Below, in pieces: positions 15,674-23,940 of a DNA stretch of 64,000 nt. The stretch comes from Clostridiales bacterium (GTDB taxonomy: Bacteria; Bacillota; Clostridia; Oscillospirales; Oscillospiraceae), in assembly GCA_019418025.1 (NCBI GenBank), contig DYCR01000003.1, forward strand, positions 49,760 through 113,759, given 5' to 3'. The position numbers were made by a program, and so were the translations under genes. Position 1 is the first letter of the stretch; each line of letters opens with the position of its first letter. The notes under the pieces are model-generated. The model saw only the letters and a program-made list of their open reading frames with translations, was not told the DNA's origin and did not search any database.

Positions 15674-16948
15674 TTATCGCTGATATTCGAATTGGAAGTC
15701 GTAAATATCAACGGTATCCCCATCCTCAATGCCCATTTCCTCCAGACGCTTGAACAGACCGCTGCGGCGCAGGATCAGGTCAAAATAGTTCCGCGCCTCG
15801 TAATCATCAAAATTGATGTCCCGGATCAGGTTTTCAAGCCAAGTGCCGGTGATCAGCCATGTGTTGCCATAGTGATCGATCTCCAGCTCCTCCGGACGGC
15901 CCGCCAGAGGCATGGGCGCCACGTACTCCGGCTCGTAGATGGTCACAGGCGGCAGGGTGCTGAGACGCTGCGCAACCACACGCATCAGGTTTTTGGTCCC
16001 CTGAGTGGTGCCTGCGGAGATCTCGTACAGCTCACAGCCGGCCTCCTCCACTCGGGCACGCAGCCGCTCCAGATTGTCAGACTCCGGCATCATCAGGTCG
16101 ATCTTGTTCGCCGCCACGATCATGGGGCGGTTGCTCAGATCCACCGAATAATTTTTCAGCTCTTCGCAGATGGCATCAAAATCCTCCACAGGGTCCCGTC
16201 CCTCGCTGCCGGACACGTCGATCACATGCACCAGCAGGCGGCAGCGGTCGATGTGGCGCAGGAAGTCGTGGCCCAGACCGGCCCCATCCGCTGCGCCCTC
16301 GATGATCCCGGGGATATCCGCCATGACGAAGGATACGCCCTCATCCACGTAGATGACGCCCAGATTGGGGAACAGCGTGGTGAAATGGTAGTTGGCGATC
16401 TTGGGGCGGGCGTTGGAGGTCACGGACAACAGGGTAGACTTGCCCACGTTGGGGAAGCCCACCAGACCCACGTCCGCAAGGAGCTTCAGCTCCAGAATGA
16501 TGTCCCGCTCCTGACCTGCACGGCCGGACTTTGCAAAGCGGGGGATCTGACGGGTGGCGGTGGCGTAGTGGGAGTTGCCCCATCCGCCCCGGCCGCCCTT
16601 AGCGATGACGAAATCCTCGCCCGTGGACATATCCACAATAATCTGGTTGGTTTCGGCATCACGGACAACGGTGCCGCGGGGGACCTGAATGATCAGCGGC
16701 TCTCCCCGCTTGCCCGCCATATTTCTGCCCTGACCGTTGACACCGGCCCCTGCCTGATATTTGCGCTTATAGCGGAAGTCCAGCAGGGTGGTCATATGGT
16801 CACTGACCCGCAGGATGACGCTGCCGCCATGGCCGCCGTCACCTCCGTCCGGTCCGCCGGATGCCACGTATTTTTCCCGATGGAACGCAACGGCACCGTC
16901 GCCGCCCCGACCACCGATCACAGTGATTCGCACTTTATCAACAAACAT
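15674..16948 (-). CDS. obgE: GTPase Obg, ribosome assembly factor
   Basis: Essential GTPase acting in late 50S assembly and stress signalling. 424 residues: glycine-rich Obg domain (1-158; GGRGGDGAVAFHREKYVASGG), G domain (GFPNVGKST at 164-172, DIPGIIEGAADG, NKIDLM) and C-terminal OCT domain (about 345-424). The ATG at 16948 follows AAAGGAGG; the frame continues upstream but only as antisense to rpmA. It follows rplU-prp-rpmA, the conserved Firmicutes order. Confidence 0.97.
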   Translation of the reverse strand: MFVDKVRITVIGGRGGDGAVAFHREKYVASGGPDGGDGGHGGSVILRVSDHMTTLLDFRYKRKYQAGAGVNGQGRNMAGKRGEPLIIQVPRGTVVRDAETNQIIVDMSTGEDFVIAKGGRGGWGNSHYATATRQIPRFAKSGRAGQERDIILELKLLADVGLVGFPNVGKSTLLSVTSNARPKIANYHFTTLFPNLGVIYVDEGVSFVMADIPGIIEGAADGAGLGHDFLRHIDRCRLLVHVIDVSGSEGRDPVEDFDAICEELKNYSVDLSNRPMIVAANKIDLMMPESDNLERLRARVEEAGCELYEISAGTTQGTKNLMRVVAQRLSTLPPVTIYEPEYVAPMPLAGRPEELEIDHYGNTWLITGTWLENLIRDINFDDYEARNYFDLILRRSGLFKRLEEMGIEDGDTVDIYDFQFEYQR

Positions 16949-17030
16949 ATCCGTAAATCCTCCTTTGGTGAGATTTGGGTATGAAACTTTCAAACTAACC
17001 GATGCAGCGCACCGCAAAAGACTGGCTTTT

Positions 17031-17056
17031 AAAAAAGGGCTGCCGCAAGTGTTTGC
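17031..17056 (-). terminator. Terminator or attenuator between rpmA and obgE
   Basis: Minus-strand stem AAGGGCTGC/GCAGCCCTT with an eight-to-fourteen-base loop, followed by TTTTTT. It probably lowers obgE expression relative to the ribosomal protein genes. Confidence 0.75.
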
Positions 17057-17081
17057 AGCAGCCCTTCGCTTTATGAATCCA

Positions 17082-17363
17082 TTACTGTGCAGCGTAAACG
17101 GAGCACTGTCTGCGATCCTTGCCCTTGCGCTCGAACTTGACGGTACCGTCAACCAGAGCGAACAGGGTATCATCGCTGCCGATGCCGACATTGACACCGG
17201 GATGGATGTGAGTGCCTCTCTGGCGAACCAGAATGTTGCCGGCCAGAACGAACTGACCGTCAGCACGCTTCACGCCCAGGCGCTTTGCCTCGGAATCACG
17301 GCCGTTCTTGGTGGAACCGCCGCCCTTATGGTGAGCGAAGAACTGAATACCAATCTTCAGCAT
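17082..17363 (-). CDS. rpmA: 50S ribosomal protein bL27 with cleavable N-terminal extension
   Basis: 93-residue large-subunit protein near the peptidyl-transferase centre. It begins MLKIGIQFFAHHKGGGST: the segment up to FFA matches the Firmicutes/Fusobacteria extension that must be removed by the protease Prp before the protein works, leaving AHHKGGG. The Prp gene is directly upstream (four bases). The ATG at 17363 follows GGAGGTG. Confidence 0.96.
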   Translation of the reverse strand: MLKIGIQFFAHHKGGGSTKNGRDSEAKRLGVKRADGQFVLAGNILVRQRGTHIHPGVNVGIGSDDTLFALVDGTVKFERKGKDRRQCSVYAAQ

Positions 17364-17367
17364 GGTG

Positions 17368-17691
17368 TTACACCTCCAAAACTTCGATATAATCAGGATA
17401 ATCATCCCGCAGGCTGCACAGAGTGATCATCATTCCGGCAAGAACTGCCTGAACGGACTCCTCCTCATCGCAGGAAGCGGGCAGGGTCAACGTGACACGA
17501 GCATCCTCGTGCTTGACCCGGACCTTGGCCTTTGCGCCGCAAACATCATTGATGGTGGCCTCAGCCATGGTCACAACGGCGCTGACAGCAGCACAGACGA
17601 TGTCGGTGCCGGCCTCGCCGTAACCACTATGACCGAAAACGGTGAATCCGGTGATTCGATCGTCCTCGGTGAAGAATTCACATCTGGTCAT
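17368..17691 (-). CDS. prp: Ribosomal-processing cysteine protease Prp
   Basis: Small cysteine protease (YsxB family) that trims the N-terminal extension of bL27. 107 residues with the catalytic His in FGHSGYG (His21) and the catalytic Cys in DIVCAAVS (Cys33), both intact. It lies between rplU and rpmA with gaps of three and four bases, so enzyme and substrate are made from one message. Confidence 0.94.
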   Translation of the reverse strand: MTRCEFFTEDDRITGFTVFGHSGYGEAGTDIVCAAVSAVVTMAEATINDVCGAKAKVRVKHEDARVTLTLPASCDEEESVQAVLAGMMITLCSLRDDYPDYIEVLEV

Positions 17692-17694
17692 AAC

Positions 17695-18006
17695 TTACAG
17701 AGCGATCTTGGTGATCTCAACCTTGGTGTAAGGCTGACGATGACCCATCTTCTTCTTCTCGTTCTTCTTGGGCTTGTATCTGAAGATTGTCAGCTTCTTG
17801 CCCTTGCCGTTCTTGATGACCTTAGCCTCGACAGCTGCACCCTCAACAACGGGAGCACCGATCTTGGAGTTTTCACCGTCCAGAACAGCCAGAACCTCGT
17901 CGAACTTGATGGTAGCGTTCTCTTCAGCGTTCAGCTTCTCGATGAACAGGACATCACCCTCTGCGACGGTGTACTGCTTGCCACCGGTAACGATAACTGC
18001 TTTCAT
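17695..18006 (-). CDS. rplU: 50S ribosomal protein bL21
   Basis: 103-residue large-subunit protein (MKAVIVTGGKQYTVAEGDVLFIEKL, GHRQPYTKVEI). The ATG at 18006 is at the correct distance from TAGGTG; a GTG nine bases upstream overlaps that SD. First gene of rplU-prp-rpmA, preceded by a leader that probably folds as the L21 regulatory RNA. Confidence 0.97.
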   Translation of the reverse strand: MKAVIVTGGKQYTVAEGDVLFIEKLNAEENATIKFDEVLAVLDGENSKIGAPVVEGAAVEAKVIKNGKGKKLTIFRYKPKKNEKKKMGHRQPYTKVEITKIAL

Positions 18007-18015
18007 TTGTTTCAC

Positions 18016-18090
18016 CTACTTTATATTGTGTAGTCTCGCTCTTGAGGTGCGCCATTTGCATGACAACTTAAAACCCCTTCGATGCGGCTA
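18016..18090 (-). promoter_or_regulatory. rplU leader, probable L21 leader RNA
   Basis: Seventy-five bases between promoter and rplU. On the minus strand it includes ATGGCGCACCTC and GAGCGAGACTAC, in the position and style of the Firmicutes L21 leader thought to mediate autoregulation. Recognition is from memory of the motif and was not tested with a covariance model. Confidence 0.55.
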
Positions 18091-18094
18091 AAAC

Positions 18095-18123
18095 ATTCTA
18101 CCATGTCAAACTTGAAAAGTCAA
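18095..18123 (-). promoter_or_regulatory. Sigma-A promoter of rplU-prp-rpmA
   Basis: Minus strand: TTGACT (18118-18123), 17-base spacer, TAGAAT (18095-18100). Confidence 0.8.
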
Positions 18124-18143
18124 CTGTTTTTCGCAACTTTTTC

Positions 18144-18172
18144 TTGATATTTCCCCGTTTTTTTGCTATCAT
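18144..18172 (+). promoter_or_regulatory. Promoter of the NusG-II protein gene
   Basis: TTGATA, 17-base spacer, TATCAT (18167-18172), 30 bases before the ATG and divergent from the rplU promoter. Confidence 0.65.
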
Positions 18173-18202
18173 AGACCCATCTTTCCCGGAGGTAATTTCC
18201 CT

Positions 18203-18565
18203 ATGAAAACAAAATACTGGGTGATCGGCTTCGTGCTGCTGGCTATCGTGTGTCTGGTTGCGATGCTGCCCCTGATCGATCCAAAGCCCGCCTCCTCCGC
18301 CGAGATCTATATCGACGGCACGCTGTACAAAACGGTATCGCTCAGCGAGGATCAGGAATTTTCCGTTGAAGGGCACAACACCATCACCGTCCGAGACGGG
18401 GCCATCGCCGTGACGGATGCCGACTGCCCCGACAAATACTGCATCAAGCGCGGGTTCCGTTCCGGCGGCGCAGATATCGTCTGCCTGCCCAACCGTGTGG
18501 TGATCCATTTTGTGGCGGACCCCGCAGCCGACAGTCCGGACGCCGTTGACAGTGTGGTAGGATAA
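18203..18565 (+). CDS. NusG domain II-containing membrane-anchored protein
   Basis: 120 residues with one N-terminal membrane segment (about 6-24) and an external NusG-domain-II-like beta domain. Family marks are AEIYIDGTLYKTVSL, GHNTITVRDGAIAVTDADCPDKYC and IVCLPNRVVI. The cysteines in DCPDKYC and IVCLP are conserved in this small Clostridia family, which is often found beside genes for electron transport or flavin transfer; no such neighbour is seen here. Role unknown. Confidence 0.85.
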   Translation: MKTKYWVIGFVLLAIVCLVAMLPLIDPKPASSAEIYIDGTLYKTVSLSEDQEFSVEGHNTITVRDGAIAVTDADCPDKYCIKRGFRSGGADIVCLPNRVVIHFVADPAADSPDAVDSVVG

Positions 18566-18594
18566 AAAATTTTTCAAAAATATAAAAAAACATA

Positions 18595-18623
18595 TTGACA
18601 AATCTGCTGGCATTTAGTATAAT
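18595..18623 (+). promoter_or_regulatory. Consensus promoter of tRNA-Val
   Basis: TTGACA (18595-18600), 17-base spacer, TATAAT (18618-18623). The upstream A-rich tract and ACATATTGACAAATCTG are shared with the rpsF promoter. Confidence 0.9.
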
Positions 18624-18664
18624 ACCAACTGTTCTGAGCGGAACACCGCAGAACAAAGCGACCT

Positions 18665-18740
18665 GGACGATTAGCTCAGCTGGTAGAGCATGCGCTTGAC
18701 GTGCGCAGGGTCAGCGGTTCGAGTCCGTTATCGTCCACCA
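18665..18740 (+). tRNA. tRNA-Val (anticodon GAC)
   Basis: 76-base cloverleaf with encoded CCA. Acceptor GGACGAT/ATCGTCC, D arm GCTC..GAGC, anticodon stem TGCGC/GCGCA with loop TTGACGT (GAC), T arm AGCGG-TTCGAGT-CCGTT. Confidence 0.97.
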
Positions 18741-18776
18741 AAAAAGCACCATCTTTCGATGGTGCTTTTTCTTTTT
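18741..18776 (+). terminator. Terminator of tRNA-Val
   Basis: Stem AAAAGCACCATC/GATGGTGCTTTT directly after CCA, then a T-rich tract. Confidence 0.92.
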
Positions 18777-18852
18777 ATAAAAGCTGTCCCCAGAGGTCAG
18801 GCAGCCGTTAATTTGTAATTGAAAAACGTTTCGTGGAGCAATTTTCCCATTG

Positions 18853-18900
18853 AGCCAGTCAAGGCTGCCGGACGATCCGGCGGCCTTGACTGGCTTTTTG
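18853..18900 (+). terminator. Large terminator-like hairpin
   Basis: About 20 paired bases: GCCAGTCAAGG... against ...CCTTGACTGGC with one bulge each side of the GCCGGA/TCCGGC core, then TTTTTG. No gene ends directly before it. Confidence 0.6.
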
Positions 18901-18925
18901 CGCTCTTTGAGGCACTTCTCCCCGT

Positions 18926-18961
18926 GCCGCCTGTCGAAACCTCGTCGGCAGGCGGCTTTTT
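18926..18961 (+). terminator. Terminator-like hairpin
   Basis: Stem GCCGCCTG/CAGGCGGC, then TTTTT. Confidence 0.55.
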
Positions 18962-19286
18962 GCAAATCCGGCAAAAAGCTTTATTTTTCTTCTATTTTGT
19001 TTTACATCTGAAATACAGCACTTGGTTTCTGTCGAATTTCCTCAAAAAACGAATCCCCATGCACAAGGGAGTAAGCAGAAAAACGCCCCTTCCCTTCAGG
19101 ACCGCCCCCTCCGGCGGCACGCAGGATACCCCCACGAAAGCGCGCACTTTTGCGGTATCATGCAAATTGCACAGTTCTGTTCTTTCCATTCGTTTTCTCT
19201 TTAGAAATGTGTCATCTATAACGGAAAAACCCAAAAAATCCGGCAATTGTTTGGTCAAAAATACCCACTTGTCAATCTGGTTTTAC

Positions 19287-19315
19287 TTGATTATCCCACT
19301 GGATTGTGGTATAAT
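19287..19315 (+). promoter_or_regulatory. Promoter of the surface polysaccharide operon
   Basis: TTGATT, 17-base spacer, TATAAT (19310-19315). It leaves an untranslated leader of about 170 bases before the first glycosyltransferase; the leader can form two hairpins (around 19367-19400 and 19424-19441). Confidence 0.75.
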
Positions 19316-19490
19316 TTATCAAAGTTTTATGCCCATGAGAACATCATGCATCCCTGATTTTGATTGCCCTGTCCGCCGGTGCAGACGCCTCGGCGGGGCT
19401 TGGTATGAAATGACTGCGAAATTTGTCGCAGATATACAGGCTGCGCCGGAAGATAAGCCACCGCCGCAGCACAGGATACGGAGAAAAGAA

Positions 19491-20312
19491 ATGCAGAAAT
19501 TCAGCGTTTTAATGTCGATTTACGTGAAGGAAAATCCTGATTTTGCCCGGGCCTGCTTTGACAGCCTGCTGAGCCAGACCGTGCCCGCCGACGAGTGGGT
19601 CATCGTGGAGGACGGTCCCCTGACCCCGGAGCTTTACGCCCTGCTGGACGAATACCAGACTGCCCACCCCGGGCTGATTCAGCGGGTCCCTCTGGAGAAA
19701 AACGTGGGTCTGGGGCTTGCCTTGCGGGAGGGCATCGTCCACTGCTCCCACGAGCTGATCGCCCGGATGGACACCGACGACATCTGCCGGCAGGATCGGT
19801 TTGAAAAGCAGCTTGCCGCATTTGAGCAGCACCCCGAGCTGGACATCTGCGGCTGCCAGATCATCGAATTTGAGGGTCAGCCCTCCAACGAGCTTGCCAG
19901 ACGGCAGGTCCCCCTGACCCACGATCAGATCGCCCGATACCAAAAGCGCAGGGACGCATTCAACCACATGACCGTCATGTACAAAAAGAGCGCCGTGCTG
20001 AGGGCCGGAAATTACGAATCGTGCATGCTGATGGAGGACACGATGCTGTGGGTCCGGATGCTGCTTTCCGGAGCCAAGACCATGAACCTCGAGGAATATC
20101 TGGTGTTTGCACGGATCGGGCGGGACATGTTCCAGCGTCGGGGCGGTCTGGCCTACTACAAAAAATACAAGACCGGCAGAAAGCGGATCTTCAAGACCGG
20201 TTATATATCCTACTGGGACTACCTGTACACCCTGATGGTTCAGTTTGCGGTGGCGGTGATGCCCAACAGGCTGCGGGGATGGGTATTCACCACCCTGCTG
20301 CACCGATCATGA
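19491..20312 (+). CDS. Family 2 glycosyltransferase
   Basis: Cytosolic inverting glycosyltransferase of 273 residues that adds a sugar to a lipid-linked repeat unit. The GT-A domain begins FSVLMSIYVKEN; the metal-binding DxD is DTDD at 94-97 (ARMDTDDIC), and MLMEDTMLWVRML carries the (E/D)D acceptor-side motif. The C-terminal part has a hydrophobic stretch (YLYTLMVQFAVAVMPNRL). The ATG at 19491 follows GGAGAAAAG; the long in-frame extension upstream crosses the promoter and is discarded. First gene of the operon; donor sugar unknown. Confidence 0.9.
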   Translation: MQKFSVLMSIYVKENPDFARACFDSLLSQTVPADEWVIVEDGPLTPELYALLDEYQTAHPGLIQRVPLEKNVGLGLALREGIVHCSHELIARMDTDDICRQDRFEKQLAAFEQHPELDICGCQIIEFEGQPSNELARRQVPLTHDQIARYQKRRDAFNHMTVMYKKSAVLRAGNYESCMLMEDTMLWVRMLLSGAKTMNLEEYLVFARIGRDMFQRRGGLAYYKKYKTGRKRIFKTGYISYWDYLYTLMVQFAVAVMPNRLRGWVFTTLLHRS

Positions 20313-20328
20313 GAACGGAGGACGATTT

Positions 20329-21528
20329 GTGGGCGGTTTAAAAGAAAAATTTGAACGGGTAAAGGGCCGGGACATTCTGGCGGGCCTAACCTTCCTTGCT
20401 GCGATCCCCCAAGCCCTGCTCCTGCGCAGAAAGCGGCCGGACCTGTGGCTGATCTGCGAGGACGAAAAAGAGGCACGGGACAATGGCTTTTGGCTCTACC
20501 GCTACATCCGCACGGCCCATCCGGAGCAGGACTGTGTGTACGCCATCGATCCTGACTCCCCCGACTATGCCCGGGTGCGGGATCTGGGCGAGGTGATCCC
20601 CTACGGCGGCTACAAGCACTGGGTCTACTATCTGGCGGCCCGAAAGAACATCAGCTCCCAAAAGGGCGGCAAGCCCAACGCCGCGGTGTGCTATGTTCTG
20701 GAGGTGTACGGTCTGCTGAAAAACAGGCGGGCATTTTTGCAGCACGGTGTCATCGTCAACGATCTTCCGTGGCTTTATTACAGCGCAACGAAAATGGATC
20801 TTTTCGTGTGCGGCGCCAAGCAGGAATATGAATTTATCCGGGACACCTTCGGGTATCCCGAGCATGCCGTGCAGTATCTGGGGCTGACCCGCTTCGACGG
20901 ACTGCACGATTTTCAGGTGAAGCAGGATCAGATCCTGGTCATGCCCACGTGGCGGGAGTGGATCGCCACCCCCACCTCCAAATCCAAGACCCTTGACGAC
21001 ATGACCGACTTCACCAGTACCGAATATTTCCGCCGCTGGAACGAATTTCTGAACAGCAGCGAGATCAGCAGGCTGCTGGAGCAGTACCGGATGCAGATGA
21101 TCTTCTACCCCCACCGGAACATGCAGCCCTATCTGGGGGATTTTTCCACCGGCTCTGACCGCATCACCATTGCAGACTGGAAGCAGTACGATGTTCAGCA
21201 GCTGCTGAAAAGCTCTGCCTTCCTGATCACCGATTACTCCAGTATTTCCATGGACTTTGCATACATGCGCAAGCCCATGCTGTATTACCAATTTGACGAG
21301 GAAAAATTCCGCAGGGGCCAGTACCCTCAGGGATATTTCAGCTATAAGGAGGACGGCTTCGGCCCATTCTGCCCGACACTGGAGGAGGTATGCCGGAATC
21401 TGGAGCATTTCATGGCAAACGGCCTCTCCGGCGAGCCTCTGTACACCCGGCGTGAGGAGGCATTCTTCCCCCTGTACGATACCAACAATTGTGAACGCAA
21501 TTACCTTGCGATCAAAAATATGGAGTGA
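20329..21528 (+). CDS. CDP-glycerol glycerophosphotransferase-like protein
   Basis: Family that transfers glycerol phosphate or ribitol phosphate from CDP-alcohols to teichoic acid or capsule. 399 residues, GTG start behind GGAG. The C-terminal half holds the family marks FLITDYSSISMDFAYMRKPMLYYQFD and GDFSTGSDRITIADW; FLQHGVIVNDLP appears earlier. A hydrophobic patch near residue 20 may dock it to the membrane. Together with the two LicD proteins it implies a phosphodiester-containing polymer. The alcohol is unknown. Confidence 0.85.
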   Translation: MGGLKEKFERVKGRDILAGLTFLAAIPQALLLRRKRPDLWLICEDEKEARDNGFWLYRYIRTAHPEQDCVYAIDPDSPDYARVRDLGEVIPYGGYKHWVYYLAARKNISSQKGGKPNAAVCYVLEVYGLLKNRRAFLQHGVIVNDLPWLYYSATKMDLFVCGAKQEYEFIRDTFGYPEHAVQYLGLTRFDGLHDFQVKQDQILVMPTWREWIATPTSKSKTLDDMTDFTSTEYFRRWNEFLNSSEISRLLEQYRMQMIFYPHRNMQPYLGDFSTGSDRITIADWKQYDVQQLLKSSAFLITDYSSISMDFAYMRKPMLYYQFDEEKFRRGQYPQGYFSYKEDGFGPFCPTLEEVCRNLEHFMANGLSGEPLYTRREEAFFPLYDTNNCERNYLAIKNME

Positions 21529-21544
21529 AAGAGGAACGTTGAGA

Positions 21545-22963
21545 ATGTCAAAAACAATCGAGGAACGTCGCAGCGGCAGAGACAACCTGATTTTTGCCAC
21601 AAAGCTTGTGCTGCTCATCTACACCATGCTGATAGCCGTGCCGTGGATGCAGCACTGGCTGTATTTCGGCAAAAAGCTTACCTGCGCATGGACTCTGGTG
21701 CTGTCGGGCTACCTGATCTTTGCCGACACCGCACATTTCAAAACAAAGGAATATCTGATGATGGGGCTTTTCTGCGTCTCCTATGCCGTCACCATCGTGC
21801 TGAATATCCAAAGCTATTTCGTCAATGAGGTGCTGATTCTGGGATACACCGTGTCCCTTTTCTTCATGCTGACCTACTGCGACGGACGCAGATCCCACGA
21901 GGCGGTGAAAAAAGAGCTTTGGACGCTGATGTATGCCATCATCGCAATATCCTTTGTTTTCTCCGCCATCAATCTATGGATCTATTTTGACACCTACCCC
22001 GGGATGGTGCGCGGCACCGCCGGCTCTTATTTCTACGGGATCATCGGCGGTCAGCTGGGCGGCATCTACAACCCCAACACCGGCGGCACCATCAACTATA
22101 TCTCCATCCTTCTGGCCCTTCTTGTGATGCACGGTGCCGATAAAAAGGGAAAGATCCTCCTTTGGGTCAACATCGTGCTGCAATTCTGGTGCTTCAGTCT
22201 GGTCCAAAGCCGAGGTGCTTGGGTCAGCCTGATCGCCTTCATCGTGCTGTATTTCGCATTCGTATGGGACAGAGCTTCTCTGAACCTTCCCAAAAAAATC
22301 ATCGCCAAGGTGCTGCTGATTGCCCTGTGCATCCCCCTTGCCATGGGGCTGTCCAAAGGCATGCGCCATGCCACCGTCGGCATCATTAACCGCCCTTCTG
22401 ACGATATCATCATCGACAGCGAGGACGAAACTGCACCGGACAAGCTCCTCCCCGGCAAGCATGACGATATCACCGCAGGTGACCGGGACATGGGCAACGA
22501 GGGTGTTTCCGACTTCACCACGGGACGTGCCGAGATCTGGTCCATCGGTATGAAAAAGCTGTGTCAGCAGCCTCTGATGGGTGTGGGATACCGCAGCATC
22601 GACGATGTACTGGCCGAGGAATTGTCAGAATATGACTACGATAATTCCGGCGCAGGGGGACTGCACAATGTTTATCTGACCATTCTGCTCTCCAGCGGCA
22701 TCGTCGGCGGGATCTTCTTTGCCGCAGTTCTTGTCCTGCTGCTGCTGAAGGTCCTGAAGATCTACCGCAGCAAGTCTGCCCCCGCCTATGTAAAATATCT
22801 GGCCACGCTGATCCCCGTTTGGCTTGCAGGTGATCTGGTGGAAAGCCGGATCGCACTGTCGTTCAACCAGATGAGCGTGCTGTTCTGGATCATTGCAGGC
22901 TACGTGCTGTACTTTGCCAAGGAGTGTGAAAATTATGATCAGTCTGATCGTTCCGGTCTATAA
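21545..22963 (+). CDS. O-antigen ligase/polymerase-type membrane protein (Wzy-like)
   Basis: 472-residue multi-pass membrane protein with about 11 hydrophobic segments and a large external loop (about residues 270-380) containing the Wzy-type motif region (TTGRAEIWSIGMKKLCQQPLMG, GAGGLHNVYLTILLSSGIVGG). It would polymerise or ligate flipped repeat units on the outer face of the membrane. The ATG at 21545 follows GAGGAACG; its last 29 bases overlap the next gene. Confidence 0.85.
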   Translation: MSKTIEERRSGRDNLIFATKLVLLIYTMLIAVPWMQHWLYFGKKLTCAWTLVLSGYLIFADTAHFKTKEYLMMGLFCVSYAVTIVLNIQSYFVNEVLILGYTVSLFFMLTYCDGRRSHEAVKKELWTLMYAIIAISFVFSAINLWIYFDTYPGMVRGTAGSYFYGIIGGQLGGIYNPNTGGTINYISILLALLVMHGADKKGKILLWVNIVLQFWCFSLVQSRGAWVSLIAFIVLYFAFVWDRASLNLPKKIIAKVLLIALCIPLAMGLSKGMRHATVGIINRPSDDIIIDSEDETAPDKLLPGKHDDITAGDRDMGNEGVSDFTTGRAEIWSIGMKKLCQQPLMGVGYRSIDDVLAEELSEYDYDNSGAGGLHNVYLTILLSSGIVGGIFFAAVLVLLLLKVLKIYRSKSAPAYVKYLATLIPVWLAGDLVESRIALSFNQMSVLFWIIAGYVLYFAKECENYDQSDRSGL

Positions 22964-23915
22964 TGCGGCTCCGCAGCTGCCCCGATGCATCGACAGCATC
23001 CTCTGCCAGTCCTACAAGGATTTTGAGCTGCTGCTGATCGACGATGGCTCCAAGGACAACAGCCTGCAAATCTGCCGGGAATACGAAGCCAGAGACAGCA
23101 GGATACACGTCTATACCCACGAAAACAGCGGCGTATCCGCCACCCGCAACTGGGGACTGCGGCTTGCCAAGGGGCAGTACGTCATGTTCGCCGACAGCGA
23201 CGACTACCTGCGCAGCGATGCCATGGAAGTCTTGGTCCGCGCTCTGGAGTCCGGCGATGCCGACGTGGCCATCTGCGGATTGTCCGAGATCGGCTCCAAC
23301 CGCCAGATCCAGAACATCCCCCGCATCGAAAAAACCGTGGCGGTGGAGGATCTGGAGCAGGAATACCCGGAAATTTTTGAGCGGTATCTGATCAACTCCC
23401 CCTGCAACAAGCTCTACAAACGCGCCCTGATCACAAGCGGCTTTCAGGAAGCGGCCTCCATGGGCGAGGATCTGCTGTTCAATGCCGATTATCTGCCCCG
23501 ATGCCGCCGCTTCGCCTTTGTCCGGCAGCCCCTTTACATCTATGAATGTCTGGAAACGGGTCTTGTCCACAAAAGGCGCCCCGATGCCATCGATATCGCC
23601 CATCGGCTGTATCTTGTGAGCATGGGGCTGAAGCAGCAGCTGCATCTGGGCAGTCTGGCCGAGGAGCATATCAGCATGATCTTCCTGAAATTCCTGTTCC
23701 ACGGCCTGTCCCAATGTTACAGCACGCCGGAGCTGAGCCGGAAGGCAAAAAAGGAAGTTCTGCTGCGCTGGGCTGCCGACCCCGATGTGCGGGACGCTCT
23801 GGCGGCAGCGAAAATGCCCGAGGCAAAGCAGCGGCTTGCCCAGTTCCTGCTGCGCCGCCGCATGACCGGACCCATGCACCTGATGCTGTGCGCAATGGCA
23901 CGTGTAAAGCGATAA
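22935..23915 (+). CDS. Family 2 glycosyltransferase
   Basis: 326-residue GT-A enzyme: SLIVPVYNAAPQLPRCIDSIL, LLIDDGSKDNS (37), and DSDD (87-90) in MFADSDDYL. The C-terminal 100 residues are helical and typical of WfgS/EpsJ-like capsule transferases. Its start at 22935 has AAGGAG in front and lies inside the polymerase gene, so translation is probably coupled. Donor and acceptor unknown. Confidence 0.9.
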   Translation: MISLIVPVYNAAPQLPRCIDSILCQSYKDFELLLIDDGSKDNSLQICREYEARDSRIHVYTHENSGVSATRNWGLRLAKGQYVMFADSDDYLRSDAMEVLVRALESGDADVAICGLSEIGSNRQIQNIPRIEKTVAVEDLEQEYPEIFERYLINSPCNKLYKRALITSGFQEAASMGEDLLFNADYLPRCRRFAFVRQPLYIYECLETGLVHKRRPDAIDIAHRLYLVSMGLKQQLHLGSLAEEHISMIFLKFLFHGLSQCYSTPELSRKAKKEVLLRWAADPDVRDALAAAKMPEAKQRLAQFLLRRRMTGPMHLMLCAMARVKR

Positions 23916-23940
23916 CACAGAATAACGAGGATATACTGTT

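Larger units (their letters stand above)
18777..19286. other. Long intergenic stretch with two orphan hairpins
   Basis: About 510 bases without a supportable gene on either strand. Open frames here lack SD sequences and protein-like composition. It contains two terminator-like hairpins (18853-18900 and 18926-18961) with no gene between them. The rest is AT-rich around 18965-19030 and otherwise featureless. Confidence 0.6.

Noticed and set aside
16949..17266. Open frame extending obgE by 106 codons
   Set aside because: It overlaps rpmA and a terminator; the Obg fold begins at the ATG 16948 behind AAAGGAGG.
18819..19490. Long in-frame extension upstream of the first glycosyltransferase
   Set aside because: It passes through two hairpins and the TATAAT promoter at 19310; the enzyme's conserved N-terminus starts at 19491 with its own SD.
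19316..19490. Riboswitch in the polysaccharide operon leader
   Set aside because: Two simple hairpins can form, but no known aptamer core or anti-terminator arrangement was recognised.
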